A program made the position numbers and the translations under genes. Below, in pieces: positions 61,027 through 64,000 of a DNA stretch of 64,000 nucleotides. This DNA comes from Pleomorphochaeta sp. (GTDB lineage Bacteria; Spirochaetota; Spirochaetia; Sphaerochaetales; Sphaerochaetaceae), in the NCBI GenBank assembly GCA_028532815.1, contig JAQQAS010000005.1:27864-91863 (forward strand), written 5' to 3'. Positions within the stretch are counted from its first letter, which is position 1. The number at the start of each line of letters is the position of its first letter. The notes beneath the pieces were generated by a model. That model did no database searches, was not told the origin of the DNA, and saw nothing but the letters and a program-made list of their open reading frames with translations.

Positions 61027-62397
61027 TTACATAAGCTTTTTTAATTTTTTCATTTTACCTTTATAAGGTGGTTTTCTAAGTTTTATCTCTATTAGAGTGC
61101 TTTTTTTTGTAATAGATTTGTTATGAGAGAAAGTTTCAAAACTTTTTTTACCATGATAGGATCCCATTCCGCTATCTGATATTCCACCAAAAGGTAAGTT
61201 TGAATTGGCAAGATGGATAATACAATCATTAATACAACCACCGCCAAAAATAATTTTATTATTAAAGTATTCCATTTGTTTTTTGTTATTTGTAAATAAA
61301 TATGAAGCTAAAGGTTTAGGTTTTGATTTGATAAAACTTATAGCCTCTTTAAAGTCTTGAACTTTAATTAAAGGTAAGATAGGACCAAAAATTTCTTCAT
61401 TCATTAAATCACTTTCTAAATCAACTCCAACTAAAAGAGATGGTGATATTCTTCTAGTTTTGGGATCTAAATACCCACCGAAAGCTAAATTTCCATCATC
61501 AAGTAGATGTATTAACCTATTAAAATGCTTTTCGTTAATAATTTTACCATATTCAGGGTTATAAACAGGATTTTCTCCAAACATATTTACAATTTCATTT
61601 TTTAAAGCTAAAAGTAGCTTTTGATAAACTTTTTCATGACAGAGAACATAGTCAGGAGCTACACAGGTTTGACCTACATTTAAAAATTTTCCCCAAGCAA
61701 GCCTTGATGCTGTTACCTTAATATTTGCACTTGAATCTACATATACTGGGCTTTTGCCTCCAAGTTCTAAAACAACCGGGGTTAAATGTTCGCTAGCTTT
61801 TTGCATAACTATTTTTCCCACATTAACACTACCGGTGAAAAATATGAAATCGAATTTATATTTTAAAAGCTCTTGGTTTATTTGTGAACCACCTAAAAAT
61901 ACTTCAATGTATTGAGAACTAAAAATTGAATTTATCATTTCTTTGATTACACGAGATGTATTTCCACTATATCTTGAAGGTTTTATTATAATGGTATTTC
62001 CTGTAGCGATTGCTGCAACTAAAGGTGCTAGTGTTAATTGAAGAGGGTAGTTCCAAGGACTCATAATTAAAACTAAACCTAAGGGTTCATTTACAATAAA
62101 ACTTTTTGAGGGATAGTGCATTATAGGAGTTCTAACTTTTTTAGTTTTCATAAAACCCTTTAAATGTTTAATCATATATTTAATTTCATGCTTTACTATT
62201 GCAAGTTCGCTCATATAAGCTTCTTCACTAGATTTGCCTAAATCATCATATAAGGCTTTAAGTAAAGGTTTCTCCCAAGTGTGTAGAGCTGAGCTTAGTT
62301 TTCTTAGCATCTCTAATCTAAAATTATAGGAGTGAGTTTTATCATCGTCATAAAATTTTCTTAAGTCAGTTATTGCTTGTTCAATGCTTCTATTCAT
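61027..62397 (-). CDS. Class 3-type aldehyde dehydrogenase
   Basis: 456 residues, shorter than class 1/2 enzymes and typical of class 3. SPWNYPLQLTLAPL, the Glu211 in ELGGKSP, and the catalytic Cys245 in GQTCVAPDYV are present. The C-terminus (RKPPYKGKMKKLKKLM) is basic and may contact membranes, as in fatty-aldehyde dehydrogenases. It oxidises medium- or long-chain aldehydes with NAD(P). No partner gene is adjacent; 54 bases separate it from the TPR gene. Confidence 0.9.
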   Translation of the reverse strand: MNRSIEQAITDLRKFYDDDKTHSYNFRLEMLRKLSSALHTWEKPLLKALYDDLGKSSEEAYMSELAIVKHEIKYMIKHLKGFMKTKKVRTPIMHYPSKSFIVNEPLGLVLIMSPWNYPLQLTLAPLVAAIATGNTIIIKPSRYSGNTSRVIKEMINSIFSSQYIEVFLGGSQINQELLKYKFDFIFFTGSVNVGKIVMQKASEHLTPVVLELGGKSPVYVDSSANIKVTASRLAWGKFLNVGQTCVAPDYVLCHEKVYQKLLLALKNEIVNMFGENPVYNPEYGKIINEKHFNRLIHLLDDGNLAFGGYLDPKTRRISPSLLVGVDLESDLMNEEIFGPILPLIKVQDFKEAISFIKSKPKPLASYLFTNNKKQMEYFNNKIIFGGGCINDCIIHLANSNLPFGGISDSGMGSYHGKKSFETFSHNKSITKKSTLIEIKLRKPPYKGKMKKLKKLM

Positions 62398-62421
62398 AGT
62401 TTTTCCTTAAAATTAGAAAAT

Positions 62422-62447
62422 AAAAAACCCAAAACTAATAGTCTTGG
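62422..62447 (-). terminator. Terminator after the 193-residue orphan gene
   Basis: On the minus strand CCAAGAC / GTTTTGG (one G-U) with a 5-base loop, then GTTTTTT. It separates the orphan from the aldehyde dehydrogenase gene. Confidence 0.75.
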
Positions 62448-62485
62448 ATTTTTTAATAAAGTGAAAATAGAAATAATACCTTTAA

Positions 62486-63067
62486 TTATAAAGTTAACTC
62501 TTGCTCAAGAAGTTTCTCATAAGCAAAAATATCTTCATTATATTGATATAGGGTTTTAATATTTTCTAAACCTAAATATCTAGCAGTAATTCTACAATCA
62601 TATGTAGTTTGTAAATCTTTATTAAATCTATTTAACATATTCCAAGAACGTCCATCTAATGATTGGGTACTTGTTGTAACCATAGTCATAGAAATATGAT
62701 AATCCTTATCATATAAAGCTTTTTCAAATAAAGCATTTTGGCTCATCTTAGGATGTTTAGGGTGGAATGTCTCAATTGGATAATTGACAAAGTCTTTAAT
62801 TACTTGATCTGGGATAGTGTAATTAGCAGGTAAAAAGTATGTCGCTAATAAAATAATATGTTTTTCACTTTCACAGTGTAAGAGAGTTGTAAAGAACTTT
62901 TGTGGACATACAAATCTTAATTTATCAAGAGGATAATCAGAAACAGTATCGATGCAGTTAGTTACAAACCAATTTGATAGAAACACATCGTAATCAACTC
63001 TCGGTTTCTCTTTGTGCTTCTCATACATTTCTTCTTCAATCATCTGATATAATTGAGTTGTTGTCAT
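62486..63067 (-). CDS. Conserved hypothetical protein, 193 residues
   Basis: I do not recognise a family. The protein is soluble, mixed helix and strand, with many aromatic residues, a central KMSQNALFEKALYDKDY and STQSLDGRSWNMLNRFNKDL near the C-terminus. It has a complete unit: promoter, AGGAG before the ATG and terminator. No signal peptide. It may be a lineage-specific cytoplasmic protein; context (aldehyde dehydrogenase, asparaginase) says nothing firm. Confidence 0.55.
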   Translation of the reverse strand: MTTTQLYQMIEEEMYEKHKEKPRVDYDVFLSNWFVTNCIDTVSDYPLDKLRFVCPQKFFTTLLHCESEKHIILLATYFLPANYTIPDQVIKDFVNYPIETFHPKHPKMSQNALFEKALYDKDYHISMTMVTTSTQSLDGRSWNMLNRFNKDLQTTYDCRITARYLGLENIKTLYQYNEDIFAYEKLLEQELTL

Positions 63068-63092
63068 AAGTATCTCCTAATTAATTACTATT

Positions 63093-63121
63093 ATATTATA
63101 ATAAGTGTGTCTAAGTTTCAA
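63093..63121 (-). promoter_or_regulatory. Promoter of the 193-residue orphan
   Basis: On the minus strand TTGAAA, 17-base spacer, TAATAT (or TATAAT at 15 bases). Confidence 0.5.
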
Positions 63122-63300
63122 TAAAAATATTACAAAAAGAAGATAAAAGTTAATAATTTCTTTAAAAAAATAGATAATTTACAACATTTTGTCATATTTT
63201 TGTTGTTTATAGAAAACAAAATAGAGATTTTTATCCAATTCTTTTTGTTAGATGTCTGAATAGGTTTACGAATACTGTATATAATGTGGCAAAAGCTACA

Positions 63301-63801
63301 TTATTTTTCTTTAAAAATACCAGCCTTTTTATCTTTGAAGACTTTTCCCGCTTCAAAAACACGACCATTCATACAAATATAAACACCAGGATTTAGAAGT
63401 TGAACAGCAATTTGAGCACAACCTAAATTATAAACAGCATCACTATCTTTAAGAGAATAGGGAACCATTGCACCTGTAAAAACTATAGTGTGATTATCTT
63501 TCTCATCTATAACGGATTTAGCTAGTTCCGCAGTTTTGCTCATCGTATCTGTGCCATGTATAATAATTACTTTATTCTCAGGACTATTTAAAGCACTATT
63601 TACTATTTCTTTTCTTTGAATATCATCCATATCTAATGAATCAACTGCAATTGGACATTCTAATACAATGCTATTAGTACATCTAGAATCTTTTAAGATT
63701 TTTGGAAGTTGAGAATCTGTGAAGGTTAATTGTCCTTCAATTGGGTTGTACTGTTTATCAAAAGTTCCCCCAGTTGTAATAATTCTGATATCTGATGCCA
63801 T
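63301..63801 (-). CDS. Single-domain asparaginase-like protein
   Basis: 166 residues that cover only the N-terminal domain of a type I/II asparaginase. ITTGGTFDK contains the first catalytic Thr and HGTDTM, with TGAMVP following, contains the second Thr/Asp pair. The C-terminal domain present in ordinary asparaginases (another 150 residues) is absent; the stop codon follows FKDKKAGIFKEK. Similar short asparaginase-domain proteins exist as stand-alone families in several bacteria, so this is probably natural rather than a truncation. The ATG used has GGAGG 6 bases upstream; the open frame upstream runs into the tRNA-Glu gene. Substrate unproven. Confidence 0.75.
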   Translation of the reverse strand: MASDIRIITTGGTFDKQYNPIEGQLTFTDSQLPKILKDSRCTNSIVLECPIAVDSLDMDDIQRKEIVNSALNSPENKVIIIHGTDTMSKTAELAKSVIDEKDNHTIVFTGAMVPYSLKDSDAVYNLGCAQIAVQLLNPGVYICMNGRVFEAGKVFKDKKAGIFKEK

Positions 63802-63830
63802 TAATATCCTCCAAGTTTGTTTAGATATGT

Positions 63831-63858
63831 ATCTTATCAAATAAATTAATAAAGTCAA
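63831..63858 (-). promoter_or_regulatory. Promoter of the asparaginase-like gene
   Basis: On the minus strand TTGACT, 16-base spacer, TAAGAT, between the tRNA terminator and the gene. Confidence 0.4.
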
Positions 63859-63863
63859 AGCAT

Positions 63864-63887
63864 AAAAAAACCAGTTCCTAAGAACTG
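63864..63887 (-). terminator. Terminator after tRNA-Glu
   Basis: On the minus strand CCAGTTC-TTAG-GAACTGG is a 7-bp stem with a tetraloop, followed by TTTTTTTA. Confidence 0.88.
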
Positions 63888-63890
63888 GTA

Positions 63891-63962
63891 CATCTCCTAC
63901 GAGAGTCGAACTCGTGTTGCCGGGATGAAAACCCGGTGTCCTAACCACTAGACGAAGGAGAC
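63891..63962 (-). tRNA. tRNA-Glu (UUC)
   Basis: Minus strand. Anticodon loop CCGGGTTTTCATCCCGG gives UUC. Acceptor GTCTCCT pairs with AGGAGAT (one G-U), discriminator G, T arm ACGAGTTCGACTCTCGT. CCA is not encoded directly after the discriminator (TACCA follows). Located 8 bases downstream of another tRNA, so the two probably form a tandem unit. Confidence 0.96.
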
Positions 63963-63970
63963 ATTTAATT

Positions 63971-64000
63971 TGAGCTGCAAAGGATTTGAACCTTTGACCC
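63971..64000 (-). tRNA. 3' end of a tRNA, probably tRNA-Lys
   Basis: Minus strand: T arm AAAGGTTCAAATCCTTT, then acceptor strand GCAGCTC and discriminator A. The anticodon lies outside the window. The GGGTC variable-loop end plus GCAGCTCA closely follows the 3' half of bacterial tRNA-Lys. The identity is therefore tentative. Confidence 0.7.

Noticed and set aside
1..64000. Mobile elements, CRISPR arrays, phage or integron
   Set aside because: No transposase, integrase, repeat array or composition shift was seen; the window looks like stable core chromosome.

Overview
The window reads as ordinary chromosome from a low-GC (roughly 30% by eye) Gram-negative-type bacterium, most likely a spirochaete. 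The signs are: gene orders known from Treponema (rpsB-tsf-frr-uppS-cdsA-dxr-rseP and rpsF-ssb-rpsR-...-rplI-dnaB), a bacterial XPB helicase beside a second gene that looks like its helicase-associated partner, a small histone-H1-like protein, two divergent EF-G paralogues, and a 29-residue AURKAIP1/COX24-type ribosomal protein. The genetic code is standard (TGA is used as a stop, for example at the end of dat). I see no insertion sequence, phage, integron, CRISPR array or rRNA.

Layout. 1-1.5 kb: tail of an ABC-2-type permease. 1.9-4.7 kb: a two-gene module (2,4-diaminobutyrate aminotransferase plus PLP decarboxylase) predicted to make 1,3-diaminopropane. 4.7-9.0 kb: arginine operon argC-argJ-argB-argD on the minus strand. 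9.3-11.3 kb: hflK-hflC. 11.6-13.8 kb: metG behind a terminator-like leader. 13.9-15.9 kb: two divergent exported proteins of unknown function. 15.9-18.2 kb: convergent FemAB-like transferase and murD. 18.5-22.9 kb: small ribosomal protein, hairpin-rich leader, rpsF-ssb-rpsR-DUF2232-rplI-dnaB. 23-24.4 kb: an orphan radical SAM protein. 24.5-33.6 kb, minus strand: ABC-F, maf, rpsB, tsf, frr, uppS, cdsA, dxr, rseP. 33.7-35.2 kb: fused aroDE. 35.2-42.1 kb, minus strand: membrane protein, aroK, aroC, xpb, xpb-associated protein, FAHD enzyme. 42.1-49 kb: dgt, nrdR, nfo, an ACT-like/THEP1-like pair, H1-like protein, a Bcp peroxiredoxin, tRNA-Tyr, D-lactate dehydrogenase, and a queuosine-precursor transporter behind a compact three-way-junction RNA. 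49-54 kb: an inositol-phosphatase-like enzyme, mfd, trmB. 54-60 kb: GNAT, RRM protein, EF-G-like protein, XRE regulator, EF-G. 60-64 kb: TPR lipid-free exported protein, aldehyde dehydrogenase, an orphan, a single-domain asparaginase, tRNA-Glu and the 3' end of a probable tRNA-Lys.

How they fit together. Most genes are housekeeping: translation (ribosomal proteins, Tsf, Frr, two EF-Gs, MetG, TrmB, tRNAs), cell envelope (MurD, FemAB-like, UppS, CdsA, Dxr, RseP), arginine and chorismate biosynthesis, and DNA maintenance (DnaB, Ssb, Mfd, XPB, endonuclease IV, NrdR, dGTPase). The most interesting signals are non-coding: the three-way-junction leader of the queuosine transporter, the hairpin lying between the ribosome binding site and start codon of EF-G, the terminator-like metG leader, the hairpin array before rpsF, a PerR-like dyad on the nfo promoter and a dyad on the peroxiredoxin promoter. 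All promoter and RNA-structure calls were made by eye.
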